This document shows positions 52,508-61,338 of a stretch of 64,000 nt of DNA, in pieces. Made by a program: the position numbers and the translations under genes. Numbering within the stretch: position 1 is the stretch's first letter; the number at the start of each line of letters is the position of its first letter. The DNA is from an uncultured Acidimicrobiales bacterium. Its GTDB lineage: Bacteria > Actinomycetota > Acidimicrobiia > Acidimicrobiales > Bin134. A model generated the notes under the pieces. The model did not search any database. It saw only the letters and a program-made list of their open reading frames with translations, and was not told where the DNA came from. The stretch lies in the NCBI GenBank assembly GCA_951813325.1, contig OX638350.1, positions 496,001 through 560,000 of the forward strand, in the 5' to 3' direction.

Positions 52508-53317
52508 TTCGACTACATCCGGGCCGGATCGGCCGAAGAGGCGCTGGCTGCGCTGGCCGAGCACGGCGATGAGGCCAAGCTGTTGGCCGGGGGCCACTCG
52601 CTTCTGCCCCTGATGAAGCTGCGGTTATCCACCCCCGCAGTGCTGGTGGACATCGGCCGCCTCGACGACCTCAGCTATATCAACGACGCCGGCGACCACC
52701 TGGCCATCGGCGCCCTCACCCGCCACCGCGACGTGGAGACCAGCGAGCTGGTGCAGTCGCAGGCCGGGCTGTTGGCCGAGGCCACCAGCCACGTCGGCGA
52801 TCCCCAGGTGCGCCACCGGGGCACCATCGGCGGATCGGTGGCCCACGGCGACCCCGCATCCGACCTGCCATCGGTGATGCTGGCCATGCGGGCCACCCTG
52901 GTGGCCCGGGGACCGGGAGGCGAGCGGGAGATCGCAGTGGACGACTTCTTCGCCGGTTTCCTGGAGACCTCCCTGGGCGACGACGAATTACTCACCGAGA
53001 TCCGGGTGCCGAAGATGCCCGACGCCACGTGGGGCTTCCAGAAGTTCAACCGCCGGGCCCAGGACTGGGCCATAGTGGGCGTTTCGGCCATTGTGGCCAA
53101 CGGCAGCTCCGGCGTGGGCCTGGTGAACATGGACAGCACGCCGATCCGGGCCGCCGGCGTAGAGGCCGCGCTGGCCGGGGGCGCTTCTGCTTCCGACGCT
53201 GCCGAAGCGGCCGCCGAGGGCACCAACCCGCCGTCTGACCTGAACGCCGGACCCGAGTACCGCGAGCACCTCGCCCGGGTGCTCACCCGCCGGGCGCTCG
53301 AAGCCGCTGGACGCTAG
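52493..53317 (+). CDS. coxM: CO dehydrogenase-type medium (FAD) subunit
   Basis: 274 aa. FAD-binding motifs AGGHSLLPLMKLRLSTPAVLVDIG (about 32-55) and TIGGSVAHGDPASDLPSV (about 109-126) are those of the CoxM/CutM family; the C-terminal CO_deh_flav_C domain follows (FQKFNRRAQDWAIVGVSAIV). It oxidises the CoxS clusters and passes electrons to quinone. Its ATG overlaps the duplicated junction described separately. Confidence 0.9.
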   Translation: MIPAAFDYIRAGSAEEALAALAEHGDEAKLLAGGHSLLPLMKLRLSTPAVLVDIGRLDDLSYINDAGDHLAIGALTRHRDVETSELVQSQAGLLAEATSHVGDPQVRHRGTIGGSVAHGDPASDLPSVMLAMRATLVARGPGGEREIAVDDFFAGFLETSLGDDELLTEIRVPKMPDATWGFQKFNRRAQDWAIVGVSAIVANGSSGVGLVNMDSTPIRAAGVEAALAGGASASDAAEAAAEGTNPPSDLNAGPEYREHLARVLTRRALEAAGR

Positions 53318-53364
53318 AGCCCAGCACTGGGGCCATCTGCCCTCTTCGGCCGCCGAGGTTGACT

Positions 53365-54279
53365 ATGGGATCTGAGCCCACAACGGCTGCCGAGGTGGCC
53401 GACGGGCTGGCGGGCTGCGACTACTTGGCCGACGAGGGTTTGGCCACGGCCGTGTTCTTGGCCATGACCCTGAACCGCCCCCTGCTGTTGGAGGGCGAGC
53501 CCGGTGTGGGTAAAACCGAGACGGCCAAGGCCCTGGCTTCGTGGACCGGCGCAGAGCTGATCCGTCTCCAGTGCTACGAGGGAATCGACGTAGCCCAGGC
53601 GGTGTATGAGTGGGACTACTCCCGCCAGCTACTGCATCTGCGGACCGCGGAGGCTACCGGCGGCGCCACCCGGGAGACCGCCGATGCTCTGGAAGACGAG
53701 CTCTACTCCGAGCGCTTCCTCATCAGGCGCCCCCTGCTGCGAGCCATCGCGGCGGTCGAGGGCCCGCCTCCGGTGCTGTTGATCGACGAAGTAGACCGGG
53801 CCGACGATGAGTTTGAGGCGTTCCTGCTGGAGATCCTGTCGGAATACGCGGTGACCGTGCCCGAGATCGGCCGGTTTTCAGCGATATCCCCACCCTGGGT
53901 GATCATCACCTCCAATCGAACCCGGGATGTCCACGACGCCCTCAAGCGCCGCTGTCTCTACCACTGGGTGGAGCACCCCGAATTCGAGCGCGAGGTGGCC
54001 ATCATCGGTCGCCGGGCCCCCGGGGTGAGCGAGCAGTTGGCCCGGCAGGTGGCCGCCGCGGTAGCTGCGTTCCGGGAGTTGGGCCTGTACAAGCCGCCCG
54101 GCGTGGCCGAGAGCATCGACTGGAGCTTGGCCTTGGGCCGCCTGGGTGCGGCCGAGCTGACCCCGGAGATCACCCAGGCCAGCTTGGGGTCGGTGCTCAA
54201 GTACCGGGAAGACCAGCAGCGGGTGGTCGACCAGGGAATCGGCGGCCTGATCGAACAGGCCATCGCCCGTGCAGGTTGA
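53365..54279 (+). CDS. coxD: MoxR-type AAA ATPase CoxD
   Basis: 304 aa from the ATG at 53365 (GAGG six bases upstream; TTG at 53359 also in frame). Walker A GEPGVGKTE at 44-52, Walker B LLIDEVDRADDEFEAF, sensor IITSNRTRDVHDALKRRC. CoxD works with CoxE in building the [CuSMoO2]-type active site of CO dehydrogenase in Oligotropha. It overlaps coxE by 11 bases. Confidence 0.9.
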   Translation: MGSEPTTAAEVADGLAGCDYLADEGLATAVFLAMTLNRPLLLEGEPGVGKTETAKALASWTGAELIRLQCYEGIDVAQAVYEWDYSRQLLHLRTAEATGGATRETADALEDELYSERFLIRRPLLRAIAAVEGPPPVLLIDEVDRADDEFEAFLLEILSEYAVTVPEIGRFSAISPPWVIITSNRTRDVHDALKRRCLYHWVEHPEFEREVAIIGRRAPGVSEQLARQVAAAVAAFRELGLYKPPGVAESIDWSLALGRLGAAELTPEITQASLGSVLKYREDQQRVVDQGIGGLIEQAIARAG

Positions 54280-55426
54280 CGAGCTGGCGGTCGGCTTTGT
54301 AAATGCGCTGAGAGGCGCGGGCATCGATGTGGCTGTGGGGTCGTCGGTGAACTACTACCAGGCGCTCGGCGCAGTAGGCATGGAGAAGCGCAGCTCGGTG
54401 TACTGGGCGGGCCGGGCCACCCTGGTCACCGAGCCCGACGACATCGAGTTCTACGACAAGATCTTCGGCGCCTACTACGGCGGACAGCAGTTGGTGGCCA
54501 CTCCAGTGGTGGAGGTGACCCAGCCCATCACCTTGGTGGTGGACGACGACGGCGACGATGACGCCGAAGACGACGGCGGCGACGAAGATCCCGGCGACCC
54601 TTCGCTCACGCTGCGGTGGAGCCGCCACGAGGTGCTGCGCGACAAGGACTTCGCACGCTTCACCGACGACGAGCTCACCGAGGCCCACCGGCTCATGGCC
54701 GCCATGGCCCGGATCGGCGGCACCCGCCGGTCCCGCCGCCGGCGCCGCACCCACCGCACCGCCGGGCACCCCGAATTGCGCCGCACGGTGCGGGCCGCCA
54801 TCCGCAGCGGCGGCGAACCGGTGCGCCGCTGGTATACCGAGCCGGGCCAGCGGCTCCGCCGGGTGGTGTTGCTGCTGGACATCTCCGGCTCGATGGAGTC
54901 TTACGCCCGGGCCCTCATCCGCTTTGTCCACGCCGCGGTTGTGGGCCGCCGCCGGGTGGAGGTGTTCACCATCGGCACCCGTTTGACCCGCATCACCCGG
55001 GAGCTGTCGTCACACGACCCCGACCGGGCGCTGGGCGCGGCGGCCGACGCGGTGAGCGACTGGTCGGGCGGTACGCGGTTGGGCGACACCCTGGCCGAAT
55101 TCAACGAGATGTGGGGCATCCGGGGAATGGCCCGGGGGGCCACGGTGGTCATCTTGAGCGACGGCTGGGATCGGGGCAGCCCCGAGGTGATGGCCGAGCA
55201 GATGACCCGATTGCACCGGGTGACCCATAGACTCGTGTGGGTGAATCCGCTGAAGGCCACCCCCGGCTACCAACCCCTGGCCCAGGGCATGGCCGCCGCC
55301 CTTCCCCACGTCGACGACTTCATCGAGGGCCACTCGCTGCAATCCCTGGAGCTACTGGCCGAGGTGCTGGCCGACGACCGGCCCCCCGCCAACTCCTCCT
55401 GGATGAATGGATCTGTGGCGGGATGA
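54269..55426 (+). CDS. coxE: VWA-domain protein CoxE
   Basis: 385 aa from the GTG at 54269, overlapping coxD. An acidic low-complexity stretch (DDDGDDDAEDDGGDEDPGDP, about residue 93) precedes an arginine-rich patch (RRSRRRRRTHR) and the VWA domain with MIDAS motif LLLDISGSMESYA at about 201-213. It forms a MoxR-VWA pair with CoxD for maturation of the molybdenum enzyme. Confidence 0.9.
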   Translation: MQVDELAVGFVNALRGAGIDVAVGSSVNYYQALGAVGMEKRSSVYWAGRATLVTEPDDIEFYDKIFGAYYGGQQLVATPVVEVTQPITLVVDDDGDDDAEDDGGDEDPGDPSLTLRWSRHEVLRDKDFARFTDDELTEAHRLMAAMARIGGTRRSRRRRRTHRTAGHPELRRTVRAAIRSGGEPVRRWYTEPGQRLRRVVLLLDISGSMESYARALIRFVHAAVVGRRRVEVFTIGTRLTRITRELSSHDPDRALGAAADAVSDWSGGTRLGDTLAEFNEMWGIRGMARGATVVILSDGWDRGSPEVMAEQMTRLHRVTHRLVWVNPLKATPGYQPLAQGMAAALPHVDDFIEGHSLQSLELLAEVLADDRPPANSSWMNGSVAG

Positions 55427-55737
55427 AGGAGATTTTGTCTGACCTGGATGCCTGGAAGGCCGAGGGTCGGCGGGTGGCTCTGGCCCGGGTGGTCAACGTG
55501 GAAGGCTCTGGCCCCCGTGATCCCGGCGCGGCCATGGCCGTTAGTGACAACGGCGACGTGATCGGATCGGTGTCGGGGGGCTGCGTAGAGGGCGCGGTGG
55601 TAGTAGAGGCTATAGACATCCTCGAAAGCGGGGAGCGGCGGATGGTCAGCTTCGGCTACAGCGACGACGAGGCCTTCGCAGTGGGGCTCACCTGCGGGGG
55701 CACCATCCATCTGTTCATCGAGCCCCTGGACTGGTAG
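55423..55737 (+). CDS. XdhC/CoxI-type N-terminal domain protein
   Basis: 104 aa, overlapping coxE by ATGA. It carries the XdhC N-terminal signature GSGPRDPGAAMAVSDNGDV then GSVSGGCVEGAVVVEA and ends LTCGGTIHLFIEP. XdhC-family proteins bind molybdenum cofactor and insert it into the apo-enzyme. The Rossmann half of a full-length XdhC is encoded by the next gene, so the protein is split into two chains here. Confidence 0.85.
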   Translation: MKEILSDLDAWKAEGRRVALARVVNVEGSGPRDPGAAMAVSDNGDVIGSVSGGCVEGAVVVEAIDILESGERRMVSFGYSDDEAFAVGLTCGGTIHLFIEPLDW

Positions 55738-55739
55738 AA

Positions 55740-56540
55740 GTGTCCGAGCTATACGAACGGCTTCGCGCCGCCATCGTCGATGAGCGGCCGGTGGCGCTGG
55801 CCACCGTCATCGAGGGCCACAATGCCGGAGCCAAGCTGGTGGTGGAGCCCGACGGCGACATCACCGGCACTTTGGGCCATCCCGAGCTCGACCGGATCGT
55901 GAGCCGGGATGCGGTGGGGGAGCTGGCCGCGGGCCGCACCGGCGTGCGCCACTACGGTGCCGAAGGGCAGGCTCGGGAGACCGATGTGTCGGTGTTCATC
56001 GAATCATTCTCGCCCCCGCCGATCATGCTCGTCTTCGGAGCGGTGGACTTCACCGCCGCGCTGGCCCGGACCGGCAAGCTGCTGGGATTCAACGTGGTCG
56101 TGGCCGATGCCCGCTCGGTATTCGCCACAGCCAAGCGGTTTCCCATGGCCGACCGGGTGATGGTGGCCTGGCCCGACGAGGTGTTCGACACCTACGGCGA
56201 CCGCCTCGGTCCCCACGACGCGGTGTGCATCCTCACCCACGACCCCAAATTCGACGTGCCCGCAGTGCAGCGGGCGGTGGCCACCGACGTGGGCTATATC
56301 GGCGTCATGGGGAGCCGCCGCACCCACGCCACCCGACTGGAGCGGCTGCGCGAAGTGGGCGTGGATGAGAAGGGGATCGACCGGCTGATGGCCCCCATCG
56401 GGCTGGACATCGGATCACGCACCCCCGAGGAGACCGCCATCTCAGTTTGCGCCGAGATCATCGCCAACCGCACCGGCCACAGCGCCCCGTCGCTGCGCGA
56501 CAGCCAAGGACCCATCCACCGCCCGCCGGCCGACGGATGA
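55740..56540 (+). CDS. XdhC/CoxF-type protein with Rossmann domain
   Basis: 266 aa from a GTG two bases after the preceding stop. Residues 1-90 are a second XdhC-like N-terminal region (AGAKLVVEPDGDITGTLGHPELD). The C-terminal XdhC Rossmann domain follows: PPIMLVFGAVDFTAALARTG, VADARSVFATAKRFP, DRLGPHDAVCILTHDPKFD, and VGYIGVMGSRRTHATRLERL. Role: sulfuration or insertion of the molybdenum cofactor of the Cox-type enzyme. Confidence 0.85.
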   Translation: MSELYERLRAAIVDERPVALATVIEGHNAGAKLVVEPDGDITGTLGHPELDRIVSRDAVGELAAGRTGVRHYGAEGQARETDVSVFIESFSPPPIMLVFGAVDFTAALARTGKLLGFNVVVADARSVFATAKRFPMADRVMVAWPDEVFDTYGDRLGPHDAVCILTHDPKFDVPAVQRAVATDVGYIGVMGSRRTHATRLERLREVGVDEKGIDRLMAPIGLDIGSRTPEETAISVCAEIIANRTGHSAPSLRDSQGPIHRPPADG

Positions 56541-57835
56541 AGCGCCTCGCCGCGCTGGTTGCGGCGATATTGGCACTCTCGGCCTGCGGCAGCTCTGAGC
56601 CGACAGCGGTACCGGAGTCGCCCGAGGCCACGGTCGCCATCGCCACTCCGACGGTCAAGGCAACGGTGCTGCCAACAGCTTCAGCCCTTGCAACCGATTC
56701 GACCCCAGTTGCCACGCCAGCCCCGGTTGCGGTTGCACCCACCCCGGCGGTGATCACCGGCGGCGATGGCCCCACCGGCGATCTTGCCCGGGTATCGGCC
56801 GATTGGGCCACCGACTTTTCCACCCGCACCATCGACCTCGGCGAGCTTCGCATCGGAATCCAGATGATCCCCATCCGCGACCGCATCCGGCCCATCGACA
56901 ATCCCGAGTTCGCCCCGGCATCGGAGGCTGGCTGGTCGGATCCAGAGCCCGGTCTTTTGCTGGTGGTGGGGGAGACGGCCCGCTTCTACCCGCTGGCCAT
57001 GCTCATCGTCCATGAGATCGTCAACGACGAGATCGAGGGCCGCCCGGTGCTGGTCACCTACTGTCCGCTGTGCAACAGCGCGCTGGTTTTCGATCCGGTG
57101 GTCGATGCCCAGCGGCTGCGATTCGGCACCTCCGGCTTGCTCCGCAACAGCGACTTGGTGATGTGGGACGACGCCACCGAGTCGCTGTGGCAGCAGATCG
57201 GCGGTGAGGGCCTGGTGGGTACCTACGCGGGCCACCGCTTGGAAGTGATCCCGTCGGCCATCGTGTCTTGGGGAGACTTCAAGGCCGGCTATCCCGATGG
57301 GGTGGTGCTGGCGCCTCCCGGCCGCCCGGCGAGCAGTTACGGCCGCAATCCCTATGTGCAGTACACCTCCCGGTCGGCGCCCATCCCCGGTTTCTTCGAC
57401 TCCACCATCTTGGACGACCGCTACCCCGCGCTGGAGCGCACCGTTGGAGTGACGGTGGACGGCCACGACAAGGCCTATCCGTTCAGCGTGGTGCAGGCCG
57501 TCGGAGCCTTGAACGACACCGTGGCCGGGGTTCCGGTTGTAGTGCTGTGGTCGCCGGGCACCGCCGATGCGCTCGACTCATCTGACACCGCGGGCGGGGT
57601 GGACGTAGGGGCCGCCCTTGCCTTCGATCGCCGAGTAGACGGCGAGGAATTGGAGTTCGCTGCTGCGGACGGGGGCCGGTTCACCGACGACCGCACCGGT
57701 TCTATGTGGAACGTGCTAGGCCAGGCTATCGAGGGCGAGTTGGCCGGCACCCGGCTTGATCCCGTGGTTCACACCAACGAGTTCTGGTTTGCTTGGGCCG
57801 CGTTCCACCCCAATGGCGAGGTCTTCGGGCCATGA
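56537..57835 (+). CDS. DUF3179 lipoprotein
   Basis: 432 aa, overlapping the XdhC gene by ATGA. Lipobox LALSAC (Cys17) and a TPTVKATVLPTASAL-type linker precede the DUF3179 domain, recognisable by HEIVNDEIEGRPVLVTYCPLCNSALVFD, LRFGTSGLLRNSDLVMWDDATESLW, and SYGRNPYVQY. The CPLC motif could bind metal. Function unknown; its translational coupling to a molybdoenzyme maturation gene is unusual. Confidence 0.85.
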   Translation: MKRLAALVAAILALSACGSSEPTAVPESPEATVAIATPTVKATVLPTASALATDSTPVATPAPVAVAPTPAVITGGDGPTGDLARVSADWATDFSTRTIDLGELRIGIQMIPIRDRIRPIDNPEFAPASEAGWSDPEPGLLLVVGETARFYPLAMLIVHEIVNDEIEGRPVLVTYCPLCNSALVFDPVVDAQRLRFGTSGLLRNSDLVMWDDATESLWQQIGGEGLVGTYAGHRLEVIPSAIVSWGDFKAGYPDGVVLAPPGRPASSYGRNPYVQYTSRSAPIPGFFDSTILDDRYPALERTVGVTVDGHDKAYPFSVVQAVGALNDTVAGVPVVVLWSPGTADALDSSDTAGGVDVGAALAFDRRVDGEELEFAAADGGRFTDDRTGSMWNVLGQAIEGELAGTRLDPVVHTNEFWFAWAAFHPNGEVFGP

Positions 57836-57869
57836 CGGGGGCAGCCGGGCGGACCGGGACGGAGCGGCC

Positions 57870-58427
57870 ATGACTATCGCCGCCGTCGTTTTGGCCGCCG
57901 GAGCCGGTACCCGGTTCGGGGGCGACACCCACAAGCTGCGGGCTCCGTTCCGAGGGCTGACCGTGGTGCAGCACGCCCTCGGCGCCGCGCTGGAGGCCGA
58001 CTTCGATGCGGTGTATATCGTGACCGGAGCGGTGGAGCTTCGCGACCTGATCTCCGACGGTGTGGTGCTGGTGGAGAACCACTCCTGGGAGCTGGGCCAG
58101 GCCACCTCGCTGCTGGCCGGAGTGTTCACTGCGGACAACGACGGACACGACGCGGTGGTTGTGGGACTGGGCGACCAGCCCCTGGTGGGGTCGGAGTCGT
58201 GGCGGGCGGTGGCCGAGGCCGAGGGGGAACTGGTGACCGCCGTGTATCGGGGACATCGCAGCCCTCCAGTGAAACTCGGGGCCGCGGTCTGGCCGCTGTT
58301 GCCCACCAGCGGGGATGTAGGGGCCAGAATGCTCATGCAAATGAGGCCCGAGCAGGTTACGGAAGTATCCTGTTCTGGAGAGTCTGTCGATTTCGACACT
58401 GTGCAGGACTTGGAAGCATGGTCCTGA
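57870..58427 (+). CDS. MobA/MocA-like molybdenum-cofactor nucleotidyltransferase
   Basis: 185 aa from the ATG at 57870. NTP-transferase opening AAVVLAAGAGTRFGGDTHKL, then VVQHALGAALEADFDAVYIVTG and VVVGLGDQPLVGSESW (metal-binding Asp in GDQP). MocA-type enzymes attach CMP to molybdopterin for xanthine oxidase/CO dehydrogenase-family enzymes, which fits this cluster. At 185 residues it is of normal size. Confidence 0.85.
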   Translation: MTIAAVVLAAGAGTRFGGDTHKLRAPFRGLTVVQHALGAALEADFDAVYIVTGAVELRDLISDGVVLVENHSWELGQATSLLAGVFTADNDGHDAVVVGLGDQPLVGSESWRAVAEAEGELVTAVYRGHRSPPVKLGAAVWPLLPTSGDVGARMLMQMRPEQVTEVSCSGESVDFDTVQDLEAWS

Positions 58428-58475
58428 GAAGTTCGGAGTCAAGTCGGCCGATATGACCTTGGAGGACTTGCAATC

Positions 58476-59141
58476 ATGGAAATGACCAACGAGATCGAAG
58501 TGAACGCCTCGGCCAACGAGGTGTGGGATGCCTTCAATGATGTGGAGCGCATCGCGCCTTGTCTGCCGGGGGCGCAGCTCACTGAGATCGAGGGGGAAGA
58601 GTACCGGGGTGTGGTCAAGGTTAAGGTCGGGCCGGTCAACGCCCAGTACAAGGGCAAGGCCACGTTCGTAGAACGTGATCAAGACGCCCTCAAAGTGGTC
58701 ATCTTGGCTGAGGGTCGCGAGACCCGGGGACAGGGCAATGCCAGCGCGAATATCACCGCTACTCTGGAGGCGCTGGGCGACGACCGGACCAAAGTGGGGG
58801 TCACCACCGACCTGAAGATCACAGGCAAGGTTGCTCAGATCGGTCGGAATCTGATTCCCGATGTGAGCGCCAAGATCATGGGACAGTTCGCTGCGAATCT
58901 CGAGGCCCTTCTGTCCGGCTCCGCATCCGGCGAAGCCGCTGATTCAGATGATGATTCGGGCGAAAGCGGGGAGCAGCCATCGGGAGTCCGGGCCGTGTCC
59001 GGTCCCGAGGCCGAGGCGGTCGACCTGTTGGACGTGGCCGCCCCCCCGGTGGCCAAGAAGTTCGGCCCCATCGCCGGGTTCATCGCCGTGCTATGGATCA
59101 TCCGCAGGATCTTCAAGAGGAAGAAGAAAAAGAAGGGCTGA
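58476..59141 (+). CDS. coxG: CoxG-like SRPBCC protein
   Basis: 221 aa; ATG at 58476 after GGAGG. EMTNEIEVNASANEVWDAF and RIAPCLPGAQLTEIEGEEY are the CoxG/SRPBCC signature, followed by ANITATLEALGDDRTKVGV. A Ser/Asp/Glu-rich linker leads to a C-terminal membrane helix (FGPIAGFIAVLWIIRRIF) and a poly-Lys tail. CoxG anchors or recruits CO dehydrogenase to the membrane in characterised systems. Confidence 0.9.
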   Translation: MEMTNEIEVNASANEVWDAFNDVERIAPCLPGAQLTEIEGEEYRGVVKVKVGPVNAQYKGKATFVERDQDALKVVILAEGRETRGQGNASANITATLEALGDDRTKVGVTTDLKITGKVAQIGRNLIPDVSAKIMGQFAANLEALLSGSASGEAADSDDDSGESGEQPSGVRAVSGPEAEAVDLLDVAAPPVAKKFGPIAGFIAVLWIIRRIFKRKKKKKG

Positions 59142-59148
59142 CCCGAGC

Positions 59149-59595
59149 TTGGGCGACGACGAGCTAGTTGAGGCCCTTCTGGGCCGAGTGCCCCAGGGTT
59201 CCTATGAGGTGGTGGTCAGAGCCGATGATGGCACTCCTCGGGTGTTGCGGAACGCTCCCTTTCTGGGCGACGGTACCCCCATGCCCACCCGATACTGGTT
59301 GGTCGGCCCTGACGACGTGCTGCGGGTGAGCCGACTGGAGGCTGCCGGGGGGGTGCGCCAGGCTGAAGCCGCCGTCGATCCTGGCGACCTGGCCGCCGCT
59401 CACCGCCGCTACGCCGCCGAGCGGGACGCCGCCATTCCTGACGACTATGTCGGACATCGCCCTTCGGCAGGCGTGGGGGGCACTCGCCGGGGGGTCAAGT
59501 GCCTCCACGCCCACTACGCTTGGTTCCTGGCTGGGGGCGATGACCCGGTCGGCCGCTGGGTGGCCGACCACCTGGGATCAGGGGCCGGGGCATGA
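59149..59595 (+). CDS. DUF501 family protein
   Basis: 148 aa from a TTG at 59149, seven bases after coxG. The conserved DUF501 blocks are present: APFLGDGTPMPTRYWLVGP, VSRLEAAGGVRQAEA, and GGTRRGVKCLHAHYAWFLAGG. It overlaps the Ppx/GppA gene by ATGA. DUF501 next to ppx is a long-standing actinobacterial gene pair (usually behind eno and ftsB, not seen here). Function unknown. Confidence 0.85.
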   Translation: MGDDELVEALLGRVPQGSYEVVVRADDGTPRVLRNAPFLGDGTPMPTRYWLVGPDDVLRVSRLEAAGGVRQAEAAVDPGDLAAAHRRYAAERDAAIPDDYVGHRPSAGVGGTRRGVKCLHAHYAWFLAGGDDPVGRWVADHLGSGAGA

Positions 59596-60506
59596 GCCCA
59601 CCGGTGGTGGCCGCTATCGATTGCGGCACGAATTCCACCCGATTGTTGGTCAGTCGGGGAGGCACCGAGACGCTGGACCGGCTGATGACCATCACTCGAC
59701 TGGGAGAGGGAGTGGATCAAACCGGCCGACTGGCTTCGGGGGCCATCGGGCGCACGCTGGACTGCCTTCGCCGCTACCGGGGAGTGATGGACCGCCACGG
59801 CGTGGAGGCCGTGCGGATCACCGCTACCTCCGCGGCCCGGGATGCGGCCAACCGCGATGAGCTATTCGACGTCGCCGAGGCTGTGGTCGGCACCCGTCCC
59901 GAGCTGCTGAGCGGATTGGCCGAGGGGCAGCTGTCGTTCAGAGGGGCTACCGCCGACCTCAATCCAGACCTGGGTCCGTTTCTGGTGGCCGACTTGGGAG
60001 GGGGCTCCACCGAGCTGTGCGTGGGCACCACCGGGTGCGAGGCGGCCATGTCCTTGGATGTGGGCTGCGTTCGGCTCACCGAGAAGTACCTCCACAGCGA
60101 CCCGCCGCTCCCCGAGGAACTGCACGCTTGCATTTCGGTGACCGGCACCTATCTCGATGACGTCGACCGGGAGATGCCCGCGGCCCGACAGGCCCGGACA
60201 TTCGTAGGGCTGGCTGGCACGATTTCCACCGCAGCGGCTGTCGAGCAGGGGTTGCAAACCTACGACCGTGACAAGATCCACCACTACGAGCTGACCAAAG
60301 CCGCGGCCGAGGACGTGTTCCGCACTTTGGCCACTGAATCGCGAGCCGACCGGGCCTTCAATCCCGGACTGGAGCCGGGACGGGCGGATGTGATCGTGGG
60401 CGGTATGGCGGTGCTGGTGAAGATCATGCGCTACTTCGGCTTCGAGTCCTGCCTGGTGTCGGAATCGGACATTCTCGACGGAATGGTATTGAGCCTGCTG
60501 GATTGA
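59592..60506 (+). CDS. Ppx/GppA-family phosphatase (exopolyphosphatase)
   Basis: 304 aa. VVAAIDCGTNSTRLLVSRGG is the ASKHA phosphate-1 loop; VRITATSAARDAANRDELFD, GLAEGQLSFRGA and FLVADLGGGSTELCVG (phosphate-2) follow. Length matches the short actinobacterial Ppx lacking the C-terminal HD domain. It hydrolyses polyphosphate and/or pppGpp. Coupled to DUF501. Confidence 0.92.
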   Translation: MSPPVVAAIDCGTNSTRLLVSRGGTETLDRLMTITRLGEGVDQTGRLASGAIGRTLDCLRRYRGVMDRHGVEAVRITATSAARDAANRDELFDVAEAVVGTRPELLSGLAEGQLSFRGATADLNPDLGPFLVADLGGGSTELCVGTTGCEAAMSLDVGCVRLTEKYLHSDPPLPEELHACISVTGTYLDDVDREMPAARQARTFVGLAGTISTAAAVEQGLQTYDRDKIHHYELTKAAAEDVFRTLATESRADRAFNPGLEPGRADVIVGGMAVLVKIMRYFGFESCLVSESDILDGMVLSLLD

Positions 60507-60547
60507 GCTCTGCCCACGTGGCCAGTCAAGAGTTAGTAGGTTTGCAG

Positions 60548-61177
60548 ATGGTGCGGACGTGGTCTCGAATTCGCAGCACCCGCGAGGGGCAGGCTCTTCA
60601 CGGGGCCCGGGTGGAACTGCGTCCGCTGGTGGAGGGCGATTTTGCCGAGTGGCAGGCGGTGCGCCGAGCAAACCGAGATTGGCTTGCCCCCTGGGAGCCC
60701 GCTCCGCCCAGCTCTCAGCCCGACATGGTGGACGACCGGGTGGCCTTTGCCGCTCGCTGCGGCGCCCGAGACCGGGAGCGCCAGATGGATGCCGGCTACG
60801 GGTTCGGGGTTTTCGCCGAGGGCCGCCTGGTGGGGGAGATGAACTTGTCGGGTGTGCAGCGGGGACCGTTCCAATGCGGCCATGTGGGCTATTGGATCGA
60901 CTACCGGCATGCGGGGCGGGAGTACACCCCCGAGGCCTTGGTGGTGCTGCTGGACTTCGCCTTCGACGTCCTGAAGCTGCACCGGGTGCAGATCAACATC
61001 ATTCCCCGCAACCAGGCCAGCCGCCGGGTGGTGGAGAAGCTGGGCATCCGTGATGAAGGTGTCGCCCGGCGCTACTTGGAGATCAACGGGTGTTGGGAGG
61101 ACCACGTCCGCTACGCCATCACCTCAGAGGAGTGGCAGGAGCGGGGCCCTGAACTGGTGGCCGGCTGGATGAGCTAG
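60548..61177 (+). CDS. GNAT acetyltransferase (RimJ/RimL type)
   Basis: 209 aa from the ATG at 60548 (a TTG at 60503 overlapping the ppx stop is also in frame). ELRPLVEGDFAEWQAVRRANRDWLAPWEP, VGYWIDYRHAGREYTPEAL and INIIPRNQASRRVVEKLGI are typical of ribosomal-protein N-acetyltransferase-like GNATs. The stop codon TAG (61175-61177) lies in the CTAG target of the MITE that follows. Confidence 0.9.
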   Translation: MVRTWSRIRSTREGQALHGARVELRPLVEGDFAEWQAVRRANRDWLAPWEPAPPSSQPDMVDDRVAFAARCGARDRERQMDAGYGFGVFAEGRLVGEMNLSGVQRGPFQCGHVGYWIDYRHAGREYTPEALVVLLDFAFDVLKLHRVQINIIPRNQASRRVVEKLGIRDEGVARRYLEINGCWEDHVRYAITSEEWQERGPELVAGWMS

Positions 61178-61338
61178 TGGTGTGTCGTGGGTTTAGCGCC
61201 GTGGATTGCGACGGCAGCGGCGTTCCTCGCAAGGCGCACCGACGCAGCCATACTTCCAGCGTACGGCAAGGAGGGGCAACGCCGCGAGGGGCGTCGATGC
61301 CTAGCAGGACACGCGCGAATAAACCCACGACACACCAC
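61177..61338. mobile_element. MITE copy 2 (162 bp, identical to copy 1)
   Basis: Same 19-bp terminal inverted repeats (61177-61195 and 61320-61338) and interior as the copy at 35212-35373; base-by-base reading shows no difference. TA duplications at 61175-61176 and 61339-61340 within CTAG. It sits exactly between two convergent genes whose TAG stop codons both use the duplicated TA. Confidence 0.92.
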
